A DNA stretch of 64,000 nucleotides from Falsibacillus albus (GTDB taxonomy: Bacteria > Bacillota > Bacilli > Bacillales > DSM-25281). The position numbers and the translations under genes are program-made. Of this stretch, positions 9,353 to 17,567 are shown piece after piece (within the stretch, counting starts at the first letter, position 1; each line of letters opens with the position of its first letter). The notes beneath the pieces were generated by a model that saw nothing but the letters and a program-made list of their open reading frames with translations, searched no databases and was not told where the DNA came from. Where the stretch lies: NCBI RefSeq assembly GCF_003668575.1, contig NZ_RCVZ01000007.1, forward strand, positions 62,001 to 126,000, read 5' to 3'.

Positions 9353-9381
9353 TTGACCTTCCTTGAAGATTGATATATCAT
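9353..9381 (+). promoter_or_regulatory. SigA promoter for qcrABC
   Basis: TTGACC at 9353-9358, 17-base spacer, TATCAT at 9376-9381; about 70 bases before qcrA. A strong match to the housekeeping consensus. Family knowledge: qcr in B. subtilis is controlled at the transition to stationary phase; no operator could be assigned here. Confidence 0.7.
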
Positions 9382-9455
9382 AATTATGTCCTAGTTTTAT
9401 ATTTGTGCGAAGTATATGTCCGATGGACTTACCTTACGATAGAGGGGGGAAAAGG

Positions 9456-9965
9456 ATGAGCAAGCATCGTGTTTCAAGACGTCAATTCCTTAACTACACG
9501 CTTACTGGTGTAGGCGGTTTCATGGCTGCGGGAATGCTTATGCCGATGGTTCGCTTTGCAATCGATCCTGTTTTGGAAGCGGAAGCAGGAGGAGAATACC
9601 ATGCGAGTAAACAAAAGGTATCGGATTTGACGAACGAACCTAAGCGTGTAGACTTCAAGTTTAAACAAAAGGATGCATGGTATGAATCAGATGTTACTCA
9701 AATGGCTTGGGTTTACAAAGACAAAGAAGGCAAAGTGGTAGCGCTTTCGCCGATTTGTAAACATTTAGGCTGTACGGTCAGTTGGAAGGGGAATCCGGAT
9801 TATCCAAATCAATTTGCATGCCCATGCCATGGTGGACGCTATGAAAAGAATGGGAAAAACATTCCGGGAACACCGCCTACTGCACCATTGGATGTGTATC
9901 CAACCAAAGTAAAAGATGGCTTCTTATACTTTGGAAAACCGAAGCCAAACAATATCGTTAAGTAA
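9456..9965 (+). CDS. qcrA: Menaquinol:cytochrome c reductase, Rieske iron-sulfur subunit
   Basis: A 169-residue Rieske protein of the bc-type complex that oxidises menaquinol and passes electrons toward cytochrome c. The N-terminus has a twin-arginine signal anchor, SRRQFLNYTLTGVGGF, for export of the folded protein. The 2Fe-2S cluster is bound by Cys101 and His103 (CKHLGC) and Cys122 and His125 (CPCHGG), with Cys106 and Cys124 as the usual disulfide. ATG 9456 follows GGGGGGAAAAGG; in-frame upstream codons would put 17 residues before the Tat motif and are not needed. First gene of qcrABC. Confidence 0.96.
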   Translation: MSKHRVSRRQFLNYTLTGVGGFMAAGMLMPMVRFAIDPVLEAEAGGEYHASKQKVSDLTNEPKRVDFKFKQKDAWYESDVTQMAWVYKDKEGKVVALSPICKHLGCTVSWKGNPDYPNQFACPCHGGRYEKNGKNIPGTPPTAPLDVYPTKVKDGFLYFGKPKPNNIVK

Positions 9966-9979
9966 AGGAGGCGTAATCC

Positions 9980-10654
9980 GTGCTGAACAAAATTTATGAT
10001 TGGGTTGACGAGCGTTTGGACATTACGCCTTTATGGCGAGACATTGCTGACCATGAAGTGCCAGAACATGTAAACCCGGCGCACCATTTTTCTGCGTTCG
10101 TTTATTGCTTTGGCGGATTGACATTCTTCATCACAGTAATTCAGATCTTATCTGGAATGTTCTTGACCATGTATTATGTTCCGGATATTAAAAACGCTTG
10201 GGAATCCGTATATTATCTGCAAAATGAAGTTGCCTTTGGTCAAATTGTTCGTGGTATGCACCATTGGGGTGCCAGTCTGGTAATTGTTATGATCTTTCTA
10301 CATACGTTACGCGTATTTTTCCAAGGAGCATACAAAAAACCTCGTGAATTGAACTGGATCGTGGGAGTTTTGATTTTCTTCGTCATGCTTGGCCTAGGTT
10401 TTACAGGCTATTTATTGCCGTGGGATATGAAAGCGCTATTTGCGACTAAAGTCGGACTGCAGATCGCGGAGTCAACTCCTTTAATCGGAAAAGCAGTCAA
10501 GATACTTCTTGCTGGACACTCAGAGATTGTCGGAGCTCAGACATTGACACGTTTCTTTGCTATACACGTGTTCTTTTTGCCTGCAGCACTTCTTGGTTTG
10601 ATGGGTGCCCACTTCCTGATGATCCGAAAGCAAGGTATTTCCGGCCCATTGTAA
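9980..10654 (+). CDS. qcrB: Menaquinol:cytochrome c reductase, cytochrome b6-type subunit
   Basis: A 224-residue integral membrane protein with four predicted transmembrane helices, equivalent to cytochrome b6. Haem b histidine pairs are visible in GMHHWGASLVIVMIFLHTLR and RFFAIHVFFLPA ... GAHFLM. Cys43 (AFVYCFGG) matches the cysteine that carries the extra covalent haem c-i in b6f and Bacillus b subunits. Start GTG 9980 follows AAGGAGGC at 9965-9971, 14 bases after qcrA. The C-terminal cytochrome b half is supplied by QcrC, the split arrangement typical of Bacillus. Confidence 0.96.
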   Translation: MLNKIYDWVDERLDITPLWRDIADHEVPEHVNPAHHFSAFVYCFGGLTFFITVIQILSGMFLTMYYVPDIKNAWESVYYLQNEVAFGQIVRGMHHWGASLVIVMIFLHTLRVFFQGAYKKPRELNWIVGVLIFFVMLGLGFTGYLLPWDMKALFATKVGLQIAESTPLIGKAVKILLAGHSEIVGAQTLTRFFAIHVFFLPAALLGLMGAHFLMIRKQGISGPL

Positions 10655-10711
10655 GCCGAATATACGCTTCGGTCAAACTTGAAATTAACTATTTTCGAAG
10701 GAGGGGACATT

Positions 10712-11479
10712 ATGCATCGTGGTAAAGGGATGAAGTTTGTAGGTGACTCGCGTGTCCCTGCAGTGCGCAAACCGAATATTCCGAAGGACTATTCGGAATA
10801 CCCAGGGAAAACGGAAGCCTTTTGGCCAAACTTCCTTTTAAAGGAATGGCTGGTAGGTGCCGTGTTTTTGATCGGATATTTATGTTTGACTGTCGCTCAT
10901 CCATCACCTCTTGAGCGTATTGCCGATCCAACAGATACAGGTTATATTCCACTGCCTGACTGGTATTTCTTATTCTTATATCAATTGCTTAAATATTCTT
11001 ACGCATCAGGTCCATATAATGTGATTGGTGCTTTTATCATTCCAGGACTTGCCTTTGGCGGATTAATGCTTGCTCCATTTTTGGATCGCAGCACAAAGCG
11101 CCGTCCTACACAACGTCCGCTTGCGACTGGATTCATGCTTTTAGCTCTTGCTGCTACAGTATTCCTGACTTGGCAGGCGGTAGCCCACCATGACTGGAAA
11201 AAGGCTGAAGAGCAAGGGAAGATTGTAGCTGAAGTCGATGTGGATAAAAATTCAGATGGGTATAAGCTATTCAAACAAAATGGCTGCATCAACTGCCATG
11301 GGGAAAACCTTCAGGGAGCCGTTGGACCGAGCTTGGTCGACACCGGTTTAAAGCCTGAAGAAATTGCAAAGATCGCAAAGAATGGTAAGCCTCCAGGAAT
11401 GCCTCCTGGCCAATTCAAGGGAACGGATGAAGAGCTGAAAAAACTTAGCGAATTCATTGCAAACTTGAAAAGTAAATAA
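10712..11479 (+). CDS. qcrC: Menaquinol:cytochrome c reductase, subunit IV fused to cytochrome c
   Basis: A 255-residue fusion. Residues 40-160 resemble subunit IV of the b6f complex with three transmembrane helices and a quinol-site motif LPDWYF near 81, a PDWY variant of PEWY. The C-terminal 75 residues are an outward-facing cytochrome c: haem attachment CINCH at 192-196 and probable axial Met230 in GKPPGMPPG. This fusion is typical of Bacillus bc complexes. ATG 10712 has GGAGGGG 5 bases upstream; an in-frame ATG at 10679 would only add an unconserved stretch. A terminator follows at 11491. Confidence 0.96.
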   Translation: MHRGKGMKFVGDSRVPAVRKPNIPKDYSEYPGKTEAFWPNFLLKEWLVGAVFLIGYLCLTVAHPSPLERIADPTDTGYIPLPDWYFLFLYQLLKYSYASGPYNVIGAFIIPGLAFGGLMLAPFLDRSTKRRPTQRPLATGFMLLALAATVFLTWQAVAHHDWKKAEEQGKIVAEVDVDKNSDGYKLFKQNGCINCHGENLQGAVGPSLVDTGLKPEEIAKIAKNGKPPGMPPGQFKGTDEELKKLSEFIANLKSK

Positions 11480-11490
11480 ATGAGAGTTTA

Positions 11491-11514
11491 AAGCTGGCAA
11501 TTTGCCAGCTTTTT
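11491..11514 (+). terminator. Intrinsic terminator after qcrC
   Basis: AAGCTGGCAA and TTTGCCAGCTTTTT form a hairpin with an 8-9 bp stem and a short U tract. Confidence 0.8.
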
Positions 11515-11552
11515 GTCTTTGACGACATTTTGAAATATCTAGGGGTGTGGAA

Positions 11553-12158
11553 ATGAATTGGATTTATTTAATATTAGCGGATAAACGATTTTTATGGATA
11601 TTATTCATTGTCAACCTTTTCGGCACCATTTATGGATATATTTGGTATGAGGGGCAACTGAAAGTGACCCCTGACATATTCTTGATTTTTGTCCCTGACA
11701 GCCCAACAGCGACTTTATTTTTTGTATTTGTTTTGATTGCTTTTTTGTTCAACCGCAATTTTTCATTGATGGAAGCCTTGGCTATCGTGACCCTATTCAA
11801 ATATGGTGTTTGGGCAGTGGTCATGAATATTTGGACATTAGCTGCAACAGGGGACCTGCCTTGGACTGGATACATGCTGATGGCATCCCATTCGGCCATG
11901 GCCATCCAAGGGCTGTTATACGCCCCGTTTTATCGATTTAAAATTCGCCATCTCGTCATTGCGGGCATATGGACTTTGCACAATGATGTAATCGACTATG
12001 TCTTCATGCAATATCCTAAATACGGTGCACTCTACATGTATGTGAAAGAAATAGGATATTTTACATTTTGGCTAAGCATCGCATCGCTTGCCATTGCATA
12101 TTTTTGGGGAATCAAATCCAAGCGGATATACGCTCTTTCCCCGCAAAATAATTCATAA
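11553..12158 (+). CDS. ypjA: YpjA, DUF1405 membrane protein
   Basis: A 201-residue integral membrane protein with about six hydrophobic segments (for example FLWILFIVNLFGTIYGYIWY, ATLFFVFVLIAFLF, VAIVTLFKYGVWAVVMN region). The conserved N-terminal GTIYGYIWYEGQL and the later FKYGVWA and LYAPFYRF motifs are family markers of DUF1405. Function is not known; its position between qcrC and ypjB is conserved with B. subtilis. ATG 11553 lies 4-5 bases after the purine-rich AGGGGTGTGG; an in-frame GTG at 11547 sits in that site. Confidence 0.88.
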   Translation: MNWIYLILADKRFLWILFIVNLFGTIYGYIWYEGQLKVTPDIFLIFVPDSPTATLFFVFVLIAFLFNRNFSLMEALAIVTLFKYGVWAVVMNIWTLAATGDLPWTGYMLMASHSAMAIQGLLYAPFYRFKIRHLVIAGIWTLHNDVIDYVFMQYPKYGALYMYVKEIGYFTFWLSIASLAIAYFWGIKSKRIYALSPQNNS

Positions 12159-12171
12159 CATATGGTCTACT

Positions 12172-12219
12172 CTTGTCCCCCCTCTCATACATATTATTAG
12201 TAGTTTGAGGGGGGACAAG
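12172..12219 (+). promoter_or_regulatory. Perfect hairpin masking the ypjB binding site, with a SigE-like -10 in its loop
   Basis: CTTGTCCCCCCTC (12172-12184) is perfectly complementary to GAGGGGGGACAAG (12207-12219), which contains the Shine-Dalgarno sequence of ypjB (ATG 12223). The 22-base loop contains CATACATATTA (12186-12196), close to the SigE -10 consensus. Transcripts beginning downstream of that -10 would lack the 5' arm and have a free binding site; read-through transcripts from ypjA would contain both arms. There is no U tract, so it is not a terminator. The hairpin is seen directly; the regulation is inference. Confidence 0.6.
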
Positions 12220-12222
12220 TTT

Positions 12223-13008
12223 ATGAAAGCAAAATATATGATCATCTTCGCCATAATCATTTCATTATTCACATCCACTTGTAATGCAAAAGAAGCAGCC
12301 ACATTGTCAAGTCTAGATAAAATTGCCGATCAGGCACTCCAGCTCACTAAGTCGGGGAAATATGAGGATGCCAAGCAAATGCTCGAGTATTTCTCGGATC
12401 AATTCACCAAAGTATCCTTTCAGGATAAGATGCTCTCAATGGATGATTTGCGGGTGCTGACAGTATCTCATAATAAAGCATTGGAAGCCGTGACAAACCT
12501 CAGTATGCCAGATTCAGAGAGAATAAATGATGTAATGACTTTCAGGCTGGTAATGGATGCCCTTCATTCCAAGTATCAACCTCTTTGGACAGAAATGGAG
12601 CGCTCGATCATGACTGCATTCAATCAAGTCCAACAAGCAGCCGAAGCAGGTGATCAAGAGTCTTACCACTATAAACTGAATTCCTTCTTATCTCAATATT
12701 CCATTATCGAACCTAGCCTTAAGGTGGATATCTCACCTGAAAGGCTGCAGAAGCTTGATGCAAAGATCACCTACTTGGATCAATACAGAAATGTTAGCGA
12801 CAATACAGATCAAATAAATGAACTCAATCTCATTCATAATGATCTGCAGCAATTGTTTGATCAAATGAACCAGGATGAAGCTGATCCATCAATCTGGTGG
12901 GTAATATTTTCTACAGGCGGAATCATTATTTTTACCTTATCCTATGTTGGCTGGCGTAAATATAAAGGACAAAGAATGGAAAAGCAAAAAAAAGAGCGTA
13001 ACGATTGA
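12223..13008 (+). CDS. ypjB: Sporulation protein YpjB
   Basis: A 261-residue secreted or membrane-anchored protein of the YpjB sporulation family. It has an N-terminal signal peptide (MKAKYMIIFAIIISLFTSTCNA, cleavage likely after CNA), a helical extracytoplasmic body and a C-terminal transmembrane helix WWVIFSTGGIIIFTLSYVGW followed by a basic tail (KYKGQRMEKQKKERND), so the tail is cytoplasmic. The B. subtilis homologue belongs to the SigE mother-cell regulon; the exact role is not established. ATG 12223 follows GAGGGGGGACAAGTTT. The binding site is inside a perfect hairpin. Confidence 0.9.
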   Translation: MKAKYMIIFAIIISLFTSTCNAKEAATLSSLDKIADQALQLTKSGKYEDAKQMLEYFSDQFTKVSFQDKMLSMDDLRVLTVSHNKALEAVTNLSMPDSERINDVMTFRLVMDALHSKYQPLWTEMERSIMTAFNQVQQAAEAGDQESYHYKLNSFLSQYSIIEPSLKVDISPERLQKLDAKITYLDQYRNVSDNTDQINELNLIHNDLQQLFDQMNQDEADPSIWWVIFSTGGIIIFTLSYVGWRKYKGQRMEKQKKERND

Positions 13009-13067
13009 CCTTCTTGCCCAAACTAATTAAAATAGTCGTAATCACAGCGTAGAATGGAGGGAAGATT

Positions 13068-13748
13068 ATGGCAGGATTTTTGTTATATTTCATTCTGATC
13101 GCCATGATTCCTTTATGGGCACAAATGAAGGTCAAAAATACGTACACAAAGTATTCAAAGGTCGCATCAGCAACAGGGTTGACCGGTGCACAGGTCGCTA
13201 GGAGGATATTGGATGACAATGGCCTCCACCATGTAGATGTAGTCGAAACAAGAGGCGTCTTGAGCGACCATTACAATCCAAAGTCGAAAACAGTAAACTT
13301 ATCTTCACATAACTATCACGGACACTCTATAGCCGGGACGGCAGTCGCCGCCCATGAAGTAGGGCATGCCATCCAGGATGGCCAAAACTATGCATTTTTA
13401 AGATTTCGGCATGCGATTGTCCCTGCTGCCAACATCGGATCCAATTTTGCTTGGATCGCCATCATGATCGGGTTTTTTACGCAAATTTCCGGAATGTTTC
13501 TCCTGGGCATCATTTTAATGTCCTTGACGGTCATTTTCCAGCTTGTGACGCTTCCGGTGGAATTCAATGCATCATCAAGGGCGATGGACCAAGTAGTCGC
13601 CCTCGGCATAATAAGGAATGATGAGGAACGCGAAGCGAAAAAGGTGCTGAACGCCGCAGCCTTGACTTATGTAGCAGCGGCTGCAGTCGCCGTCATCGAA
13701 CTATTGAGACTCATCCTCATCTTCACCGGCATGCAGCGGAATGATTAA
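13068..13748 (+). CDS. yugP: YugP-type neutral zinc metallopeptidase, membrane-bound
   Basis: A 226-residue membrane protease-like protein of the Zn_peptidase_2 family. An N-terminal helix (MAGFLLYFILIAMIPLWAQM) is followed by the zinc-binding motif AAHEVGHAIQD, with the HEVGH histidines near residues 96 and 100 and the further conserved segment LPVEFNASSRA. Two central helices and one C-terminal helix (AAAAVAVIELLRLILIF) complete the fold. Length and motifs match B. subtilis YugP, although there the gene lies elsewhere. ATG 13068 has GGAGGGAAGATT upstream. Substrate unknown. Confidence 0.9.
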   Translation: MAGFLLYFILIAMIPLWAQMKVKNTYTKYSKVASATGLTGAQVARRILDDNGLHHVDVVETRGVLSDHYNPKSKTVNLSSHNYHGHSIAGTAVAAHEVGHAIQDGQNYAFLRFRHAIVPAANIGSNFAWIAIMIGFFTQISGMFLLGIILMSLTVIFQLVTLPVEFNASSRAMDQVVALGIIRNDEEREAKKVLNAAALTYVAAAAVAVIELLRLILIFTGMQRND

Positions 13749-13749
13749 A

Positions 13750-14090
13750 AGAAAAGCGGAACCGGCTGGAACAGAGGCGTATAGACTGGACTGAATTGTG
13801 TGAGATAAAGGAATCACGAAGAGCGTTAGCGATTCGATGATGACTTATCGTAGACACAATGAGGGAAGTCTACCAGCCTCTAGCCGGTGGAGCTGGACAA
13901 AGAAAAGCGGAACCGGCTGGAACAGAGGCGTATAGACTGGACTGAATTGTGTGAGATAAAGGAATCACGAAGAGCGTTAGCGATTCGATGATGACTTATC
14001 GTAGACACAATGAGGGAAGTCTACCAGCCTCTAGCCGGTGGAGCTGGACAAAGAAAAGCGGAACCGGCTGGAACAGAAGCGAAGAGAAGG
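13750..14090. repeat. Perfect tandem duplication of a 151-bp palindromic repeat, plus a partial third copy
   Basis: Two copies, 13750-13900 and 13901-14051, appear identical base for base; a third begins at 14052 and diverges after about 35 bases. Each unit starts AGAAAAGCGGAACCGGC and ends near CTAGCCGGTGGAGCTGGACA. Within a unit the halves are imperfectly self-complementary (ACCGGCT with AGCCGGT, AGAGGC with GCCTCT, ATTGTGT with ACACAAT). Short open frames here are repeat translations. This and the terminator fill the 473-base gap. Confidence 0.92.
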
Positions 14091-14146
14091 GAAAATTGGA
14101 GATTAAATTTTCCGTGGACTGAAGCACCGCGATATAAAGGAAACAC

Positions 14147-14180
14147 AAACGGCGCGCCACAATTGTGGCTGCGCCGTTTT
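14147..14180. terminator. Bidirectional terminator between yugP-like gene and ypjC
   Basis: AAACGGCGCGCCACAA and TTGTGGCTGCGCCGTTTT form a long GC-rich stem flanked by A and T runs, suited to both converging genes. Confidence 0.8.
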
Positions 14181-14221
14181 AATGTCCGGGAAAAAATTTG
14201 AGGAATCTGTGCCGATCGGCT

Positions 14222-15094
14222 CTAAATTTCCAATGGATTTTTGTTTTCATCCAATGTAAAGCCTTCTCCTAGCACGTCATGAACAAATGTGACAGAGACG
14301 AATGCATGTGGGTCGATAAAGGCAATGATGTTCTTTAATCGGACAATTTCATTTTTACCGACTACACAATATAAAACTTCTCGCTCTTCTTTCGTGAATG
14401 AGCCGTGCCCTCGCAGAACTGTAACACCGCGGTCCATTTCCTTCATGATTTTTTTAGCTATTTCTTGGTGTTTTTCGGATATGATCATCGCTCCCCTAGC
14501 GGAATAAGAACCTTCTTGTAGGAAGTCTACCACCCTGGCCCCTACGAAGACTGCTACAAGCGTATACATACCCTGGCGAAGATGTAAATAAGTGATAAGG
14601 GATAAAGTAATGACGATGGCATCAAACATGAACATCGTCTTCCCCATGCTCCAGCCATTATATTTATGTACCAGCCTGGCTATGATGTCTACTCCACCTG
14701 TAGTCCCGCCATATCTGAAAATGATTCCAAGTCCGACCCCGATGGAGACACCCGCAAAAAGGGCGGCCAAGAATAAATCCCCATTAAGGGGTATCTGAAT
14801 TTGGTGTCTTTGGAAAATCCATAAGAAAATTGAAACGCCTACCGTCCCGATCATCGTATATAAAAAAGCATTCCTCCCGAGCAGCTTCCAGCCGATCAGA
14901 AATAGGGGAATATTGAGGACCAAATTGGAGATGGATGGATCGATTTTAAATAAGAAGTACAGTAATAGCGTTATTCCAGTGAAACCACCTTCAGCAAGAT
15001 TGTTCTGCATGTTAAAATGAACTAGTCCAAAGGCGAATATTGCAGAGCCTAGTAATATGAATGCGATATTTTTTAACCTGAGGCCAAATATCAT
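14222..15094 (-). CDS. ypjC: YpjC, YitT/DUF2179-family membrane protein
   Basis: A 290-residue protein with five to six transmembrane helices in the first 190 residues, starting MIFGLRLKNIAFILLGSAIF, then a cytoplasmic DUF2179 domain (AMIISEKHQEIAKKIMKEMD, GVTVLRGHGSFTKEEREVLY). The motifs GGFTGIT and YGGTTGGVDI are characteristic of the YitT family (UPF0750). Function is not established. I chose the ATG at 15094 because GGGAGGGATGA lies just upstream; in-frame ATGs at 15109 and 15100 overlap that binding site. The gene faces against its neighbours and diverges from mazG. Confidence 0.9.
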   Translation of the reverse strand: MIFGLRLKNIAFILLGSAIFAFGLVHFNMQNNLAEGGFTGITLLLYFLFKIDPSISNLVLNIPLFLIGWKLLGRNAFLYTMIGTVGVSIFLWIFQRHQIQIPLNGDLFLAALFAGVSIGVGLGIIFRYGGTTGGVDIIARLVHKYNGWSMGKTMFMFDAIVITLSLITYLHLRQGMYTLVAVFVGARVVDFLQEGSYSARGAMIISEKHQEIAKKIMKEMDRGVTVLRGHGSFTKEEREVLYCVVGKNEIVRLKNIIAFIDPHAFVSVTFVHDVLGEGFTLDENKNPLEI

Positions 15095-15262
15095 GGTCAT
15101 CCCTCCCATTAGTGTTAATATGCCACACAGCGCTCTCTATTATATAAGAGAGTACTTGAACAAGCAATAAGCTGGTTTAAATACAATCTTTAGTATTAAT
15201 TATTTGTAAATAAAAATGGATTTAGCTAACATGAAAGAAGATGAGTGAGAGGAGTTTTCCCA

Positions 15263-15616
15263 GTGTATAGTGAAAATAAAAGCAAAACGATCGAACAGAT
15301 GCAAATAGAAGTGGATGAATACATAAGCCAATTCAAAGAAGGTTATTTCAGTCCATTAGCCATGCTGGCCAGGATGACCGAAGAGTTGGGGGAGCTTTCT
15401 AGAGAAGTCAACCATTTTTATGGTGAGAAGCCCAAGAAGAAATCTGAAAAAGAGAACACGGTTGAAGAGGAGCTTGGTGACTTATTATTTGTTTTAATCT
15501 GCTTTGCCAACTCTTTGAACATCGACTTGGAGCAGGCACATGACCTGGTTTTACATAAATTCAATACAAGGGACCGTAATCGCTGGACAAGGGTTGAGGA
15601 AAAGGGAGGAGAATGA
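15263..15616 (+). CDS. ypjD: MazG-type nucleotide pyrophosphohydrolase YpjD
   Basis: A 117-residue all-helical MazG-like enzyme, a family that hydrolyses nucleoside triphosphates and cleans non-canonical nucleotides from the pool. The metal-binding motif is clear: [15 protein letters not shown] (ExxE) followed by [17 protein letters not shown] (ExxD). GTG 15263 lies 8 bases after AGAGGAG; an in-frame GTG at 15245 precedes the binding site and is rejected. Its stop overlaps the region where dapB begins, so it heads the long dapB-to-birA transcription unit, as in B. subtilis. Confidence 0.93.
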   Translation: MYSENKSKTIEQMQIEVDEYISQFKEGYFSPLAMLARMTEELGELSREVNHFYGEKPKKKSEKENTVEEELGDLLFVLICFANSLNIDLEQAHDLVLHKFNTRDRNRWTRVEEKGGE

Positions 15617-15618
15617 CA

Positions 15619-16419
15619 ATGGACATAGTAAAAGTGATTGTTGCAGGACCGCGAGGAAGAATGGGGGCAGAAGCGGTTCACTTGGTACATAATGAAGACC
15701 ATTTTGAGCTTGCCGGGGTATTGGACCGGAAACATGAGGGGCTAAGTTTATCTGAAATCAAAGGTTTTCAAGGCATTGACGTGCCTATTTTCACAGATAT
15801 TGAAGAATGTTTCCGAACAACCCAAGCAGATGTGCTGGTCGATCTTACGACACCTGATGTGGGATACTTCCATACAAAGACTGCACTCGAATTCGGTGTA
15901 AGGCCGGTGGTTGGAACGACTGGATTCTCTAAGGAACAATTAAATGAATTGAAGGAATTGGCTGAGGAAAAGGGCATAGGATGTATCATTGCACCGAATT
16001 TTGCCATCGGCGCCGTTTTAATGATGAAATTTTCACAAATGGCAGCAAAGTATTTCCAAGATGTAGAGATTTTGGAGATGCATCATGATCAAAAATTAGA
16101 TGCACCATCCGGAACAGCTGTAAAGACAGCAGAAATGATTTCAAAATCAAGGGAACCGAAAAAACAAGGTCATCCGAAAGAAAAAGAAACGATCGAAGGT
16201 GCAAGGGGGGCAGAAATGGATGGCATGCATATTCACAGTATTCGCCTTCCTGGATTGGTTGCGCATCAACAAGTGTTATTCGGAGCTGATGGGCAGACAC
16301 TGACGATCCGCCATGACTCATATAATCGCCAATCGTTTATGTCGGGCGTAAAGGTCTGTGTAGAAACTGTCATTAAGCTCGATACCCTTGTGTACGGACT
16401 TGAAAACATTTTGGAGTAG
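15619..16419 (+). CDS. dapB: 4-hydroxy-tetrahydrodipicolinate reductase
   Basis: NAD(P)H-dependent reductase of the lysine and meso-diaminopimelate pathway; it also feeds dipicolinate for spores. The 266-residue protein has the Rossmann loop [13 protein letters not shown] at its start, [19 protein letters not shown], and the substrate motif [16 protein letters not shown] 15619 is 9 bases after AAGGGAGG; ATG 15613 in the same frame is only 3 bases away from that site. It overlaps or abuts mazG and is followed after 14 bases by mgsA. Confidence 0.95.
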   Translation: MDIVKVIVAGPRGRMGAEAVHLVHNEDHFELAGVLDRKHEGLSLSEIKGFQGIDVPIFTDIEECFRTTQADVLVDLTTPDVGYFHTKTALEFGVRPVVGTTGFSKEQLNELKELAEEKGIGCIIAPNFAIGAVLMMKFSQMAAKYFQDVEILEMHHDQKLDAPSGTAVKTAEMISKSREPKKQGHPKEKETIEGARGAEMDGMHIHSIRLPGLVAHQQVLFGADGQTLTIRHDSYNRQSFMSGVKVCVETVIKLDTLVYGLENILE

Positions 16420-16433
16420 AAGGGGAGGTTCTT

Positions 16434-16841
16434 ATGAAAATTGCAATTATTGCCCATGATAAGAAAAAAGATGATATGGCAAGGTTTGTTACCGCTTATC
16501 AGCATATTTTCAAGCTTCATCAATTATTTGCCACAGGTACAACAGGCTTGAGGATTCAGAATGAAACAGGCCTCCCGATCACCAGGTTTCAATCCGGGCC
16601 GCTCGGCGGTGACCAGCAAATCGGTGCGATGATCGCGAACAATGAAATGGATCTCGTCATTTTCTTCAGAGATCCATTAACAGCCCAGCCTCATGAGCCG
16701 GATGTCTCAGCATTGATCCGCCTTTGTGATGTGTATAGTGTCCCATTGGCAACCAATATGGGGTCAGCTGAGGTGCTCGTACGTGGATTGATGAACGGGG
16801 ACATGGACTGGAGGAAGATTGTAAAGAAAGAAGAGGAGTGA
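16434..16841 (+). CDS. mgsA: Methylglyoxal synthase
   Basis: Converts dihydroxyacetone phosphate to methylglyoxal and phosphate, an overflow bypass of glycolysis. The 135-residue length is normal. Visible motifs: [13 protein letters not shown], the phosphate-binding ATGTTGLR, the active-site segment [15 protein letters not shown] and [18 protein letters not shown] 16434 follows GGGGAGGTTCTT. Its place directly before the bacillithiol genes bshB1-bshA is conserved in Bacillus and fits, since bacillithiol takes part in methylglyoxal detoxification. Confidence 0.96.
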   Translation: MKIAIIAHDKKKDDMARFVTAYQHIFKLHQLFATGTTGLRIQNETGLPITRFQSGPLGGDQQIGAMIANNEMDLVIFFRDPLTAQPHEPDVSALIRLCDVYSVPLATNMGSAEVLVRGLMNGDMDWRKIVKKEEE

Positions 16842-16850
16842 TCATCCATC

Positions 16851-17567
16851 ATGACCGATCAACTTATTGATATTTTGGCTTTTGGAGCGCATGCAGATGA
16901 TGTTGAAATTGGCATGGCCGGAACCATTTCAAAGTTTACCAAAAATGGAAAGAAAGTTGTCATATGTGACTTGACAGAAGCAGAGCTATCTTCAAATGGC
17001 ACTGTCCAAACACGGAGGATGGAGGCGAAAGCAGCTTCAGATATTTTAGGTGTTAGCGAGAGGCTGAACGTAAAGCTTCCAGATAGAGGATTATTTATAA
17101 CAGAGGAGAATATTAGACGGATTGCTGATGTTATCAGGAAGTATCGCCCTCGAGTAATGTTTGCACCATACGCTGTCGATCGTCACCCAGACCATGGGCA
17201 CTGTTCAAGACTTGTGGAGGAAGCGGCATTTTCTGCAGGGATCCGTAGGTTTCAAACGACAAAACATACTGAAGCCCATAAAACGGAAGGATTATATTAT
17301 TATTTGATTAACGGATTTCACCAGCCGGATTTCGTGGTCGATGTGACGAACGAGATGGATGCCAAAATTGAATCATTAAAAGCATATAACAGCCAATTCA
17401 ACCTTGCCCCGGGAAGTGTTGCGACCCCATTGACGGAAGGGTACATAGAAAGCGTAGAAGCACGGGAGAAGTTATTCGGGAAAGAAGTTGGCGTTAAATA
17501 CGCAGAAGGGTTCATGTCTAAGAAACCTCTGTTGATTAAACACGATTTATTAGGAGAAAAATTATGA
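16851..17567 (+). CDS. bshB1: Bacillithiol biosynthesis deacetylase BshB1
   Basis: Zinc-dependent LmbE-type deacetylase that converts N-acetylglucosaminyl malate to glucosaminyl malate, the second step of bacillithiol synthesis. The 238-residue protein has the zinc motif [15 protein letters not shown] near residue 11 and the downstream histidines in [16 protein letters not shown]. It starts 9 bases after mgsA; its last four bases overlap the start of bshA (ATGA at 17564-17567), indicating translational coupling with the next enzyme of the same pathway. Confidence 0.95.
   Translation: MTDQLIDILAFGAHADDVEIGMAGTISKFTKNGKKVVICDLTEAELSSNGTVQTRRMEAKAASDILGVSERLNVKLPDRGLFITEENIRRIADVIRKYRPRVMFAPYAVDRHPDHGHCSRLVEEAAFSAGIRRFQTTKHTEAHKTEGLYYYLINGFHQPDFVVDVTNEMDAKIESLKAYNSQFNLAPGSVATPLTEGYIESVEAREKLFGKEVGVKYAEGFMSKKPLLIKHDLLGEKL

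Noticed and set aside
14010-14201. Plus-strand frame of 63 codons in the 151-bp repeat region
   Set aside because: Derived from the repeat unit; no binding site and no conservation expected.
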